Part shown: positions 1 through 5,585 of the stretch, one piece after another
Layout: each line of letters starts with the position of its first letter
Position numbering within the stretch: the stretch's first letter is position 1
DNA from: Christensenella sp. UBA6345
Lineage (GTDB): Bacteria; Bacillota; Clostridia; Christensenellales; UBA1242
Direction of reading: 5' to 3'
DNA: 6,998 nucleotides
Assembly (NCBI GenBank): GCA_002437945.1
Contig: DJSB01000016.1
Location: 1-6,998, forward strand
The notes under the pieces: model-generated
The model's input: the letters and a program-made list of their open reading frames with translations, nothing else
Databases searched by the model: none
What the model was told of the DNA's origin: nothing
Made by a program: the position numbers and the translations under genes

Positions 1-587
1 GTGTGCTTTTAATTGTGTTTGCAGTTACACTTATTGATATGTTCGATACTGTTGGTACATTATATGCTACTGCCAAAAAAGGTAACCTTATTGACAAAAA
101 CGGTAATGTGTATAATAGTGATAGGGCTATGTTGATAGATGGTTGTAGTGCATTATTTAGTTCTTGTATGGGTATTCCCAATGCAACTAGTTATGTAGAA
201 AGTTCGGCAGGGATTGCTAGTGGTGCTAGGACTGGATTAAGCAATATTGTTACAAGTATATTGTTCCTATTAGCCATGTTCTTAAGTCCGTTGGTTCAAT
301 TAATTCCTATTACTGCTACTGCGCCAGCATTGGTTTTGGTAGGTATACTTATGTTTGATTCTGTAGCAGATTTTGATTTAAAAGATTTGTCACAGACAAT
401 ACCAAGTGTATTAACAATTATAGTAATGCCACTTACCAATAATATTACTTTAGGTATTGCTTTAGGACTTGTTAGTTACACGATAATAAAAATGTGTTTA
501 GGTAAGTTTAAAGAAATTAATATATTCACTTATGTTGTTTCGGTATTATTTATTTTATATTTCGTTATGATGAATGTTATGAATTAA
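1..587 (+). CDS. NCS2-family purine permease (AzgA/PbuG type), 5'-truncated by window edge
   Basis: This is the C-terminal part of a membrane transporter for purine bases (adenine, guanine or hypoxanthine; the substrate cannot be told here). The first whole codon is at position 3; the GTG there is an internal Val codon, not a start. Seen in the sequence: DMFDTVGTL (fragment residues 12-20) and NATSYVESSAGIASGARTG (60-78), both hallmark motifs of the AzgA branch of the NCS2 family, then several hydrophobic membrane segments (about 80-116, 135-163 and 175-192). AzgA-type permeases are usually about 430-450 residues, so a little under half is present and the rest lies upstream of the window. The reading frame is intact to its TAA. 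No hairpin terminator is obvious in the 70 bases to the next gene, so some read-through is possible. Family is confident; specificity is inference. Confidence 0.93.
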   Translation, partial: VLLIVFAVTLIDMFDTVGTLYATAKKGNLIDKNGNVYNSDRAMLIDGCSALFSSCMGIPNATSYVESSAGIASGARTGLSNIVTSILFLLAMFLSPLVQLIPITATAPALVLVGILMFDSVADFDLKDLSQTIPSVLTIIVMPLTNNITLGIALGLVSYTIIKMCLGKFKEINIFTYVVSVLFILYFVMMNVMN

Positions 588-619
588 GCAATATTGATTT
601 ACTTAAATATTAATAAATT

Positions 620-628
620 TGATATAAT
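620..628 (+). promoter_or_regulatory. Extended -10 promoter for the SIMPL-domain gene
   Basis: TGATATAAT is a perfect TATAAT box (623-628) with the TGn extension, 29 bases before the ATG at 658. No good -35 box lies at the right distance (TTGATT at 594-599 is 23 bases away), which is usual for extended -10 promoters. It suggests the SIMPL gene can be transcribed independently of the upstream permease. Confidence 0.6.
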
Positions 629-657
629 TAATAGAATACACAAAAGGAGATATTTGT

Positions 658-1317
658 ATGGATATTATGGTAGAAGGTGTAGGAGAAATGAGATTCACTC
701 CTGACAAGATTACAATTAATTATGATTTTAATTGTAAAGAAAAAACTTATGAGAGTGCTTTGACTAACGGCACAAAAATAGTTGAGAACTATTTTGATAT
801 GATAGTAGGTATGGGATTTAAAAAAGAAGATTTAAAGACCCGCTCGTTTAGAGTAAGTGAAAATAAAGTATATAATAACGAACAAAGAAAATATTATCCT
901 GATGGATTTACATTTAATCAAAGGGTAGTACTTGAATTTAATTATGATCGTAAATTACTTTCTAGGATTATGGAGTCCACATCAAAATTAACTACTCCAC
1001 CTACATATACTATTGAGTTTGGAGTAAAAGATAATAAAGAAGTAGAAGAAAAAATATTACAACTTGCTTATAATGATGCCCAGTTCCATGCAGAAGCAAT
1101 ATCTAGAGCAAGTGGTAAAGTATTAAAAGATTGTATTAAGGTAAGTTTTCAACCATTTGATGCAGATGTGGTAAGTAGTTCACGTCTAGACTCTAGGGAA
1201 ATGATGTGCTATAGTAAGGCTAGTGCTCGTGGTGTAAGTGAAAGTATAGAGAATAGTTTTGTGCCAGAAGACATTGTAGTTAATAAGACTATTTACTGTT
1301 TGTTTGTGACCGAATAA
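658..1317 (+). CDS. SIMPL (DUF541) domain-containing protein
   Basis: A 219-residue protein whose whole length matches the SIMPL/DUF541 pattern. It opens with VEGVGEMRFTPDKITINYDF, the usual V-x-G-x-G ... PD start of the domain. An alternating charged/hydrophobic helix follows (about 30-60), then beta-rich segments and an AxxxAxxxA-like helix around 138-155 (AYNDAQFHAEAISRASGK). Relatives (BP26/OMP28, YggE, mouse SIMPL) are often exported, but this one has no signal peptide or lipobox: it starts directly with the domain, so it is probably cytoplasmic. Its biochemical role is unknown. The start is fixed by AAAGGAGAT (643-651) seven bases upstream and by the domain beginning right at the N-terminus. 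It is convergent with eno across a shared terminator. Family assignment is good; function is not assignable. Confidence 0.88.
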   Translation: MDIMVEGVGEMRFTPDKITINYDFNCKEKTYESALTNGTKIVENYFDMIVGMGFKKEDLKTRSFRVSENKVYNNEQRKYYPDGFTFNQRVVLEFNYDRKLLSRIMESTSKLTTPPTYTIEFGVKDNKEVEEKILQLAYNDAQFHAEAISRASGKVLKDCIKVSFQPFDADVVSSSRLDSREMMCYSKASARGVSESIENSFVPEDIVVNKTIYCLFVTE

Positions 1318-1343
1318 AATTGTGGTTAATTTAATAGAAATAG

Positions 1344-1376
1344 AAAAGGCTAGTGAAATTTTTCACTAGCCTTTTT
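1344..1376. terminator. Bidirectional intrinsic terminator between the SIMPL gene and eno
   Basis: Perfect inverted repeat: AAAAGGCTAGTGAAA (1344-1358) and TTTCACTAGCCTTTT (1361-1375), with a very short loop. There is a T run on the plus strand and a run of A (T on the minus strand) on the other side, so it can end transcripts in both directions. It lies 26 bases after the SIMPL stop and 35 bases after the eno stop. Confidence 0.9.
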
Positions 1377-1410
1377 GTTAGTTGTACTAACTTAATTAAA
1401 ATATCGATAA

Positions 1411-2724
1411 TTATTTAAGATTGAAGAATGCATCTCTGCCTAGGTATTTTGCTTGAGAACCCAATTCTTCTTCAATGCGTAGTAGTTGATTGTATTTAGC
1501 AACTCTATCTGTTCTTGATGGAGCACCGGTTTTGATTTGACCAGCATTTAATGCTACTGACAAATCTGCTATTGTTACATCTTCAGTTTCGCCACTTCTA
1601 TGTGAAACTACTGCAGTATATCCGGCTCTGTTAGCCATTTGGATAGCATTAAGTGTTTCGGTAAGAGTTCCGATTTGGTTAAGTTTGATAAGTATAGAAT
1701 TAGTAACTCCCAAATCTATACCTTTCTTTAATCTTTCGGTGTTGGTTACAAACAAGTCATCGCCAACCAATTGAATTTTCTTGCCTAGTCTTTCAGTCAT
1801 CTTCTTCCAGCCTTCCCAGTCTTCTTCAGCAAGTCCATCTTCTAAAGATATGATAGGGTATTTGTTAGCCATTTCTTCCCAATAACTTATCATCTCGTCA
1901 CAAGTAAATTCTTTTCCAGTCTTCCAGAAATAGTAATTACCTTCATGACCAATTTTCTTTGCTTCATCGTACATTTCTGTAGCAGCAGCATCAATCGCTA
2001 TGCATATATCTTTGCCAGGTTTGTATCCTGCTTTTTCTATTGCTTCTACTATACTTTGTAATGCTTCTTCATCACTCTTTAGGTTAGGAGCAAAACCACC
2101 TTCATCACCTACAGATGTAGCATAACCTTTGGCTTTTAATACAGATTTTAGATTGTGGAATACTTCTGCACACCATCTTAAGCATTCAGCAAAAGATTTT
2201 GCACCAACTGGCATAACCATAAATTCTTGAACATTGACACTATTGTCTGCGTGTTTACCACCATTAAGAATATTCATCATAGGTACTGGTAGGGTACAAG
2301 CATTACAACCACCGATATAATTGTAAAGTGGTAGACCTACTGATTGAGCAGCGGCTTTTGCTACGGCTAAAGATACACCCAATATTGCATTAGCCCCGAA
2401 TCTGCCTTTGTTTGGAGTGCCATCAAGTTTAATCATGGCATTATCAATTTCGGATTGATTAAGAGCATTCATACCTACTACAAGTTCTTTTAATTCGGTA
2501 TTAACAGCATTAACTGCTTTTTCTACTGATTTACCTAGATATTTGCTTTTGTCGCCATCTCTAAGTTCTACGGCTTCAAACGAGCCAGTAGATGCACCAC
2601 TAGGAACAGCGGCTCTGCCCATACTGCCATCTTCTAGTACAACTTCAACTTCTACAGTTGGATTACCCCTAGAGTCTAGAACTTGTCTTCCGACTACGTC
2701 CATAATTTCGATATAATTTTTCAT
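1411..2724 (-). CDS. eno: Enolase (phosphopyruvate hydratase, EC 4.2.1.11)
   Basis: Interconverts 2-phosphoglycerate and phosphoenolpyruvate in glycolysis; cytoplasmic and Mg-dependent. The 437 residues match the usual bacterial length. Visible motifs: SGASTGSFEAVELRDGD (42-58, the mobile active-site loop), GGKHA with His158, QEFM with Glu167, VGDEGG with Glu208 (the catalytic acid/base region), metal ligands Asp245 (AIDAAATE), Glu295 (SLEDG) and Asp322 (GDDL), catalytic Lys347 in LIKLNQIG, SHRSGETED (His375, Arg376, Ser377) and Lys398 in IKTGAPSRTDR. All key residues are present. The open frame extends ten codons further upstream to 2754, but I start at the ATG at 2724. It has AAAGGGGG (2731-2738) six bases before it, and the extra N-terminus (MHFSNQRGKT) would run through that site. 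It is a single-gene unit with its own promoter and terminator. Confidence 0.98.
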   Translation of the reverse strand: MKNYIEIMDVVGRQVLDSRGNPTVEVEVVLEDGSMGRAAVPSGASTGSFEAVELRDGDKSKYLGKSVEKAVNAVNTELKELVVGMNALNQSEIDNAMIKLDGTPNKGRFGANAILGVSLAVAKAAAQSVGLPLYNYIGGCNACTLPVPMMNILNGGKHADNSVNVQEFMVMPVGAKSFAECLRWCAEVFHNLKSVLKAKGYATSVGDEGGFAPNLKSDEEALQSIVEAIEKAGYKPGKDICIAIDAAATEMYDEAKKIGHEGNYYFWKTGKEFTCDEMISYWEEMANKYPIISLEDGLAEEDWEGWKKMTERLGKKIQLVGDDLFVTNTERLKKGIDLGVTNSILIKLNQIGTLTETLNAIQMANRAGYTAVVSHRSGETEDVTIADLSVALNAGQIKTGAPSRTDRVAKYNQLLRIEEELGSQAKYLGRDAFFNLK

Positions 2725-2730
2725 TGTTTT

Positions 2731-2738
2731 CCCCCTTT
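2731..2738 (-). promoter_or_regulatory. Ribosome binding site that decides the eno start
   Basis: On the minus strand this reads AAAGGGGG, six bases before the ATG at 2724. It lies inside the alternative N-terminal extension that would begin at 2754, which argues against that longer start. Confidence 0.8.
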
Positions 2739-2783
2739 GATTAGAAAAATGCAAAATTAATATGTAATTAATCTCACAATATA

Positions 2784-2813
2784 ATTATATAATTTCGTAC
2801 TATTTTTAGTCAA
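2784..2813 (-). promoter_or_regulatory. Sigma-A-type promoter of eno
   Basis: On the minus strand TTGACT (2808-2813) and a perfect TATAAT (2784-2789) are separated by 18 bases. Transcription would begin near 2777, giving a leader of about 50 bases before the ATG at 2724. The -35 box sits immediately beyond the terminator of the upstream operon, so the two units are tightly packed but separate. Confidence 0.75.
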
Positions 2814-2815
2814 AT

Positions 2816-2840
2816 AAAAAGACACTAGCAGTGCCTTTTA
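2816..2840 (-). terminator. Intrinsic terminator of the CbrC/hydrolase/RimK-like operon
   Basis: Read on the minus strand: AAAGGCACT, loop GCT, AGTGTCTTT (nine pairs, one of them G-T), followed by a T run (2816-2820). It starts about eight bases after the stop codon of the RimK-like gene, which it closes off from eno. Confidence 0.85.
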
Positions 2841-2847
2841 AATAGTT

Positions 2848-3714
2848 TTATTTTATTTTTTCTAGAATATAGCCCAGTATATCTTTGCCCACATTTTCTT
2901 TAGTGCAGGCATAAATATTAAGTAAGTGTGCATTTGAATTAACTTCACATACTAAAGGACCTTTTTGGGATTGTAGAATATCTACTCCACAAAAATCACA
3001 ACCTACACTTTTAGCGGCTTTTAATGCAAGGTCTATTTCTTCTTGAATAGGAGTGTAGTTTGACATAGTTCCGCCATTGGATATGTTGGCTCGAAAATCA
3101 TCATTAATTGATGTACGCTTCATACTAGCCACTACTTTATTGCCTACAATATTTATTCTTATATCTTGTCCTTTGCATTCTTTAATATATTCTTGAAAAA
3201 GGAGTTCTTTACCTTGTTTTTTATCAATAATTGCTTCTATTTCTTCTTTTGAATTAAGTTTGTAAACTTGTTCTCCCCAAGAGCCATACCATTCTTTACA
3301 GATAAGTGGCAACTTAAGATATTGGATTATGCTATCTATATAGTTACTATAGTATTCTTTATGGTAAAAGAATGTAAGTGGAATAATGCAGGTTTTTGGT
3401 CTAGCGATATTATCACGAGCAAGACATATCTCGGTAGATGCTTTGCTGTCACAATTGGCTATTGCATCACTAGAATTAAATACTTTTAACCCCATATTTT
3501 CTAGTGTTTTTGCTAAATGTATGTCTTTATCATAGAACATTACTGCATCATAATTTAGTTGTTGACCATTAATTATGCAGCCATAAACACTTGTGTTGGT
3601 CATTATATCTAGTTGGCAATCAAGTTCTTGTGCAGATTGAAATAATAGAGCATTTTGCGTGACAAACTTTTCTTGGTTTAGACTTACATTATTAACTAAC
3701 AATATTTTATACAT
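2848..3714 (-). CDS. RimK-like ATP-grasp ligase (alpha-L-glutamate ligase family)
   Basis: A 288-residue ATP-grasp enzyme expected to use ATP to join an amino acid, typically glutamate, to a carboxylate of a protein, peptide or small molecule by an acyl-phosphate route. Seen: an N-terminal Rossmann-like pre-ATP-grasp part (MYKILLVNNV); a nucleotide-binding strand and flexible loop with LPLICKEWYGSWGEQV (Lys140, Gly-rich loop 144-147); the adenine-hinge FQEYI (173-177); the RimK signature MKRTSINDDFRANISNGG (198-215); and metal ligands in CGVDIL (Asp245) and LVCEVNSNAHL (Glu257, Asn259). All core residues are present and the length fits the RimK family. It is the last gene of a three-gene operon; its ATG overlaps the preceding stop by one base (TAATG), so translation is probably coupled. 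E. coli RimK modifies ribosomal protein S6, but the substrate here is unknown. Related options are the LysX and CofF/MptN-type ligases. Confidence 0.88.
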   Translation of the reverse strand: MYKILLVNNVSLNQEKFVTQNALLFQSAQELDCQLDIMTNTSVYGCIINGQQLNYDAVMFYDKDIHLAKTLENMGLKVFNSSDAIANCDSKASTEICLARDNIARPKTCIIPLTFFYHKEYYSNYIDSIIQYLKLPLICKEWYGSWGEQVYKLNSKEEIEAIIDKKQGKELLFQEYIKECKGQDIRINIVGNKVVASMKRTSINDDFRANISNGGTMSNYTPIQEEIDLALKAAKSVGCDFCGVDILQSQKGPLVCEVNSNAHLLNIYACTKENVGKDILGYILEKIK

Positions 3715-4298
3715 TATTTGTTCTCCATAATGTGTGTGGCTTTTGCCATAATATCTGCCATTTGTTGTGGCGAAACCATATTATCTATAAAGAGTTTGCT
3801 ATTCATTTCTATCTGTACACAAGGTATATTTAAGTTAAGCGAAATATATCTAGATATTGTTCCTTCGCCTTTTGCAGAGAATGGATCATTAATTGTTACA
3901 ACGTCAAAATACTTTTTAAAGTGATCTTTCAATTGAGTTTCTTTTTCATGATTACCTAATAGGTTAGGGCAGTCTTCGCCACCAGTGCCTAGACATATCA
4001 ATTGTTCACGTTTAGGGGATAATTCGTGTAAATCAATTAAAGCAATAATATTATGTTGTTTTATATAATCTGTAAGTTGATTTTTGTAAGCACAATCAAT
4101 GTCATAATTCGCATCATCATGCATATTTTCAGTTTTAATTATTACTGGATAACCTAAAGCATTAAGACATTTTGCTATTTCGCCAGTATCAGGTTCGGCG
4201 TATTTTATAGCATCATTACGTGTTTGCTCTACAGCATGTGGAGCAGAAAACATTACTTTTTTATCGCCATTTAATATTACGTGTCCTAGTTTTTCCAT
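3714..4298 (-). CDS. N-formylglutamate amidohydrolase-like metal hydrolase
   Basis: A 194-residue protein resembling the N-formylglutamate amidohydrolase (FGase/HutG) family of zinc-dependent, carboxypeptidase-like amidases. Seen: MFSAPHAVEQTR (His21, likely metal ligand), YAEPDTGEIA (Glu35/Asp37, likely second ligand), MHDDANYD (59-66), ALIDLHELS (His91 in the DLH motif, likely third ligand), LGTGG (103-107), and TISRYISLNLNIPCVQIEM (147-165; conserved Arg150 and Glu164). It is shorter than classical HutG (about 260 residues), as in a Firmicute subgroup. No hut genes are nearby, so histidine degradation is not supported. The open frame continues to 4352, but I use the ATG at 4298. It has AAAGGA (4308-4313) nine bases before it, and the longer form would overlap the upstream gene. 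The stop overlaps the start of the RimK-like ligase. The actual substrate is unknown. Confidence 0.82.
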   Translation of the reverse strand: MEKLGHVILNGDKKVMFSAPHAVEQTRNDAIKYAEPDTGEIAKCLNALGYPVIIKTENMHDDANYDIDCAYKNQLTDYIKQHNIIALIDLHELSPKREQLICLGTGGEDCPNLLGNHEKETQLKDHFKKYFDVVTINDPFSAKGEGTISRYISLNLNIPCVQIEMNSKLFIDNMVSPQQMADIMAKATHIMENK

Positions 4299-4307
4299 AT
4301 ATTTAAT

Positions 4308-4313
4308 TCCTTT
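4308..4313 (-). promoter_or_regulatory. Ribosome binding site that decides the hydrolase start
   Basis: AAAGGA on the minus strand, nine bases before the ATG at 4298, lies within the short gap after the upstream gene's TAA (4316-4318). It supports the shorter protein starting MEKLGHV over an 18-residue longer one that would begin inside the preceding gene. Confidence 0.7.
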
Positions 4314-4315
4314 AA

Positions 4316-4981
4316 TTAATCTAAATCTATCTGTAATAAATATTTTCCACAATGTTTACATCTGTATAAGTGTAGATATATATCATAATCTTCATTGTCA
4401 GGATTAATTTTCTTTAAATCATGTAGTTTTAAATGAAATGCATTGTGATTAAGTTTTAGATCTTCTTTTATGTCTTTAATACCTTGTTTACCTAAATTTT
4501 TAATATCTTGCCAGTATACTGGTCCCATGTATTCTGCATAGTCGCCACAGTGAGTTCTAAATTCCATATCATTGCAAGTAAGTATAGGTGGTATACATTT
4601 AGTTGCTTTAAATTTCTTTTCTTCATCGTCTATTTTATCAAAATGCATCTCTGTATCATAATCAAATTCGTAGACTAGACCAAATTCAATATTAAATTTT
4701 TTACCGGCTTTCCCCGATGCTATACATTCTGGACATAGTACAAGACCTTCAGGGAAATCTCCGTAACACCCGTCACATTCAAATAATACATGTTTGATTT
4801 CGCCACAACAACTACAAGGTTTGCCTTCTTCATCTACTATTAATGTGTCACATAGTTTAGGATTGGCATAATATTCAAATTTTGGGAATTGGTAATTATC
4901 TAATATCTCTTGTTGTTTTGGATTTAAAAATCTGCCATCTTCAATTTCATATTGTTTGGTTTTTTCATATTTTTTGTTCAT
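4316..4981 (-). CDS. CbrC family (UPF0167) cysteine-rich protein
   Basis: A 221-residue soluble protein of the CbrC/UPF0167 family, named after an E. coli protein linked to colicin E2 tolerance; the molecular function is unknown. Seen: FPKFEYYANPKLCDTLIV (32-49), the family's opening 'PxFxYxPxP' region; a cysteine cluster CSCCGE (Cys56, 58, 59) with CDGC (69, 72); LCPECIASGKAGKKF (82-96), the most recognisable family block; and a C-terminal LYRCKHCGKYLLQIDLD (Cys208, Cys211). The Cys pairs look like zinc-binding knuckles (inference). Between them is a long acidic/charged linker. There are no signal peptide or membrane segments. The start is supported by AAAAGGAG (4988-4995) six bases upstream and a strong promoter. 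It is the first gene of an operon with an FGase-like hydrolase (17-base gap) and a RimK-like ligase. Confidence 0.85.
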   Translation of the reverse strand: MNKKYEKTKQYEIEDGRFLNPKQQEILDNYQFPKFEYYANPKLCDTLIVDEEGKPCSCCGEIKHVLFECDGCYGDFPEGLVLCPECIASGKAGKKFNIEFGLVYEFDYDTEMHFDKIDDEEKKFKATKCIPPILTCNDMEFRTHCGDYAEYMGPVYWQDIKNLGKQGIKDIKEDLKLNHNAFHLKLHDLKKINPDNEDYDIYLHLYRCKHCGKYLLQIDLD

Positions 4982-5019
4982 GTTTTTCTCCTTTTAGGAA
5001 AATATTTTGTATTATCAAT

Positions 5020-5049
5020 ATTATATATTTCAATTAGCAATATAGTCAA
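5020..5049 (-). promoter_or_regulatory. Sigma-A-type promoter of the CbrC/hydrolase/ligase operon
   Basis: On the minus strand TTGACT (5044-5049), 18 bases, then a perfect TATAAT (5020-5025). Transcription would start near 5013, about 32 bases before the ATG at 4981. The boxes and spacing are the same as in the eno promoter. Confidence 0.75.
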
Positions 5050-5123
5050 ACAAAAGGTTGTAATACAATACTTCATTAATTTTATATTTATTAATTTAAA
5101 AATGATTTAAATTTAAGTAAATA

Positions 5124-5155
5124 TTTTTTAAATCCGCTTTTTTGGATTTGAAAAA
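5124..5155. repeat. Inverted repeat overlapping the candidate leader promoter
   Basis: AAATCC (5130-5135) and GGATTT (5144-5149) flank GCTTTTTT. With the surrounding T and A runs the stem can reach 12 pairs, including one G-T. It overlaps the -35 box of the candidate plus-strand promoter. It could be an operator, or a weak terminator-like hairpin; no gene end requires a terminator here. Confidence 0.45.
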
Positions 5156-5175
5156 TGATATGATTATGGTAAGAT
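5148..5175 (+). promoter_or_regulatory. Candidate promoter for the leader, small ORFs and WYL regulator
   Basis: TTGAAA (5148-5153), 16 bases, then TAAGAT (5170-5175) preceded by TGG, giving an extended -10. Transcription would begin near 5182, just before the structured leader, leaving about 240 bases untranslated before the first small ORF. It diverges from the operon promoter at 5020-5049. Boxes are only moderately close to consensus. Confidence 0.45.
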
Positions 5176-5193
5176 AATGAAAGGTAAATAAAA

Positions 5194-5331
5194 CAAACTA
5201 TGTGATGTTGTGTTGTTCACTTTGTTTACAATTAAAGTTTGTATATGCAACTCCACAATACCTTGTGGCATCATAGTTGGAATAAAGATCAGTTATACGA
5301 AAATATTGCTTTGCACTACTTTTGTCTAACT
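5194..5331 (+). other. Predicted structured RNA leader (two folded domains), family not recognised
   Basis: Domain A: AACTATG (5196-5202) pairs with CATAGTT (5272-5278), or alternatively AACTA plus TGATG pairs with CATCATAGTT. It encloses a 5-pair/7-base-loop arm (TACAA 5227-5231 with TTGTA 5239-5243) and a perfect 6-pair hairpin CCACAA-TACC-TTGTGG (5253-5268). TTGTG at 5208-5212 could compete for the same CCACA. Domain B: 5291-5302 pairs with 5320-5331 (11 pairs, one of them G-T, plus one mismatch). The layout suggests a structured 5' leader or small RNA. I do not recognise any known riboswitch, T-box, 6S or SRP signature. The pairing was read by eye and not scored for energy or covariation. 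Confidence 0.4.
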
Positions 5332-5389
5332 TCCGAAAATTTAGCGATGATTTGTTACAATTATATTTATTTTTTTCATTATCAATATG

Positions 5390-5401
5390 ACTATTAATAG
5401 T
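5390..5401. repeat. 12-base perfect palindrome upstream of small ORF 1
   Basis: ACTATTAATAGT is its own reverse complement and lies 22 bases before the first small ORF. It could be a binding site for a dimeric regulator such as the WYL protein encoded downstream, but AT-rich palindromes of this length also arise by chance. Confidence 0.3.
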
Positions 5402-5423
5402 AGTTTATAAAGAGTGGTGAATT

Positions 5424-5489
5424 ATGGGTTACATACTTTTATGGCTTTTTGTGTTTTTCTACACATTTTTTAAAGAGTTATTAAAATAA
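5424..5489 (+). CDS. Small hydrophobic peptide 1 (21 aa, predicted membrane-spanning)
   Basis: A 21-codon frame starting MGYILLWLFVFFYTFF and ending KELLK. About fifteen consecutive residues are hydrophobic or aromatic, enough for a short membrane helix, followed by a charged tail. An in-frame stop lies two codons before the ATG, so this is the only ATG start. The upstream sequence AGAGTGGTGA (5411-5420) offers a weak ribosome binding site three bases from the ATG. It is followed after 18 bases by a second 21-codon frame of similar composition: identical residues at 8 of 21 positions (Met1, Tyr3, Ile4, Val10, Thr14, Phe16, Glu18, Lys21) with no gaps. The WYL regulator then follows. I recognise no family. 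Size and composition recall type I toxins or small membrane-protein regulators (inference). It may instead be non-coding. Confidence 0.5.
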   Translation: MGYILLWLFVFFYTFFKELLK

Positions 5490-5507
5490 AATATGGAGAG
5501 AATAAGT

Positions 5508-5573
5508 ATGATATATATTGTAATTTCAATTATCGTTCTACTTAATACTGTATTTACCGAATTTGCAAAATAA
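5508..5573 (+). CDS. Small hydrophobic peptide 2 (21 aa, predicted membrane-spanning)
   Basis: A 21-codon frame starting MIYIVISIIVLLNTVF and ending TEFAK, a hydrophobic helix with a short polar tail. It has the same length as the preceding small ORF and aligns with it without gaps (Tyr3, Ile4, Val10, Thr14, Phe16, Glu18 and Lys21 shared besides Met1), suggesting a tandem duplication. GGAGAG (5495-5500), seven bases before the ATG, is a good ribosome binding site. An in-frame ATG at 5493 would add five residues (MERIS) but overlaps that site, so the later start is preferred. Its stop is 12 bases before the WYL regulator, so the two genes are probably co-transcribed and perhaps translationally linked. 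Function unknown; toxin-like, leader-peptide or membrane-sensor roles are possible but unproven. Confidence 0.55.
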   Translation: MIYIVISIIVLLNTVFTEFAK

Positions 5574-5585
5574 GAAGGACTTAAT

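Noticed and set aside
2725..2754. Ten-residue N-terminal extension of enolase
   Set aside because: The extension would run through the strong AAAGGGGG site serving the ATG at 2724, has no ribosome binding site of its own, and does not belong to the enolase family pattern.
3268..3489. 73-codon plus-strand frame opposite the RimK-like gene
   Set aside because: It is a shadow frame antisense to a well-supported coding sequence, with no ribosome binding site or family motif.
3718..3924. 68-codon plus-strand frame opposite the hydrolase gene
   Set aside because: It is an antisense shadow of a real gene; hydrophobicity comes from reading the opposite strand, and there is no start signal.
5205..5276. 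23-codon plus-strand frame inside the leader (begins MLCCSLCLQL)
   Set aside because: It has no ribosome binding site and odd Cys-rich composition, and it coincides with the paired leader structure, so chance is the simpler explanation.
5196..5280. tRNA-like cloverleaf: 7-pair closing stem, a 5-pair arm with a 7-base loop, and a T-arm-like hairpin in about 83 bases
   Set aside because: There is no GG in a D-loop, no TTCRA-type T-loop and no CCA end. The anticodon position would read AAA, and three extra bases lie between the last arm and the closing stem. It is better described as an unassigned RNA leader structure.
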